From positions 1 through 6,778 of the forward strand of contig URYM01000097.1 of NCBI GenBank assembly GCA_900552095.1: a stretch of 6,778 bases of DNA, in the 5' to 3' direction. Both the position numbers and the translations under genes were made by a program. The stretch comes from an uncultured Blautia sp. (lineage in GTDB: Bacteria; Bacillota; Clostridia; Lachnospirales; Lachnospiraceae). Below are positions 6,687 to 6,778 of this stretch, one piece after another. Every line of letters begins with the position of its first letter. Position 1 is the first letter of the stretch. The notes beneath the pieces are model-generated. The model saw only the letters and a list, made by a program, of their open reading frames with translations, did not search any database and had not been told where the DNA came from.

Positions 6687-6778
6687 CCCGAAGGGTGTGG
6701 ATTGCGGGGTTCCTGAATATAACAAGGGGCTGTCGGTTAATACCGATTTCTAGGCTCTAAACCTTAAAATACGAATCT
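6687..6778. other. Window-edge intergenic stretch, no gene recognised
   Basis: No credible coding frame is seen here. There are small inverted repeats, the clearest being TCGGT-TAAT-ACCGA (6733-6746). The stretch of mixed short stems and conserved-looking single strands could be the end of a structured RNA, but I match it to no family I know (tRNA, tmRNA, SRP RNA and T-box were considered). Confidence 0.35.

Noticed and set aside
6690..6712. T-box-like motif on the plus strand (AGGGTG followed by GCGG)
   Set aside because: Spacing and middle bases do not fit the T-box core AGGGTGGNACCGCG, and no plus-strand synthetase or amino-acid gene follows in the window.
1..6778. CRISPR array, prophage, insertion sequence, toxin-antitoxin or defence cassette
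   Set aside because: No spaced direct repeats, integrase, transposase or recognisable defence domain is seen on either strand.

Overview
The window looks like the end of a draft-assembly contig from an anaerobic, low-to-mid-GC Firmicute. A gut Lachnospiraceae-type Clostridia (Blautia/Clostridium XIVa-like) fits best. The signs are a bifunctional AdhE, a two-gene SufC plus short SufB-like Fe-S module, strong Gram-positive ribosome binding sites, near-consensus SigA promoters and a RelP/YwaC-like small alarmone synthetase. The taxonomic guess rests on remembered protein resemblance, not on a search.

Layout. Bases 1-29 are not biological: they match the Illumina Nextera read-2 transposase adapter, ending in the 19-base mosaic end. 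The first gene is therefore cut off by the contig end. From about 1614 down to 30 on the minus strand runs a compact sufC-sufB-like operon with a 4-base ATGA overlap. Bases 1576-1804 are a divergent control region holding two back-to-back promoters (TTGACA-17-TACAAT for sufC, TTGACA-17-TATACT for adhE). Two inverted repeats close to the Rex operator consensus bracket the adhE promoter. adhE fills 1805-4422 on the plus strand and ends in a long hairpin. A convergent minus-strand operon follows: a promoter at 6658-6686, a RelP-like (p)ppGpp synthetase (6625-5939), then 20 bases later a membrane-anchored CapA-family protein (5918-4500). The last ~90 bases hold no gene I recognise.

How it fits together. 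AdhE reoxidises NADH by reducing acetyl-CoA to ethanol, and Rex is the NADH/NAD+ sensing repressor of fermentation genes in Clostridia. The paired operators are therefore a coherent redox switch for adhE. The divergent Suf genes supply Fe-S clusters; they share the control region, but nothing proves shared regulation. The relP-capA pair joins a stress alarmone enzyme to a cell-envelope protein whose real activity is unknown.

Main anomalies. adhE carries two single-base expansions in homopolymers (A10 at 1809-1818, C6 at 1973-1978) that break its first 57 codons, while the rest is intact with every catalytic residue in place. These are either consensus errors or a very recent or switchable inactivation. 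A naive start call at 1939 would give a wrong N-terminus. I see no new defence, mobile or secondary-metabolite system here; the most interesting signal is the two-operator arrangement at adhE.
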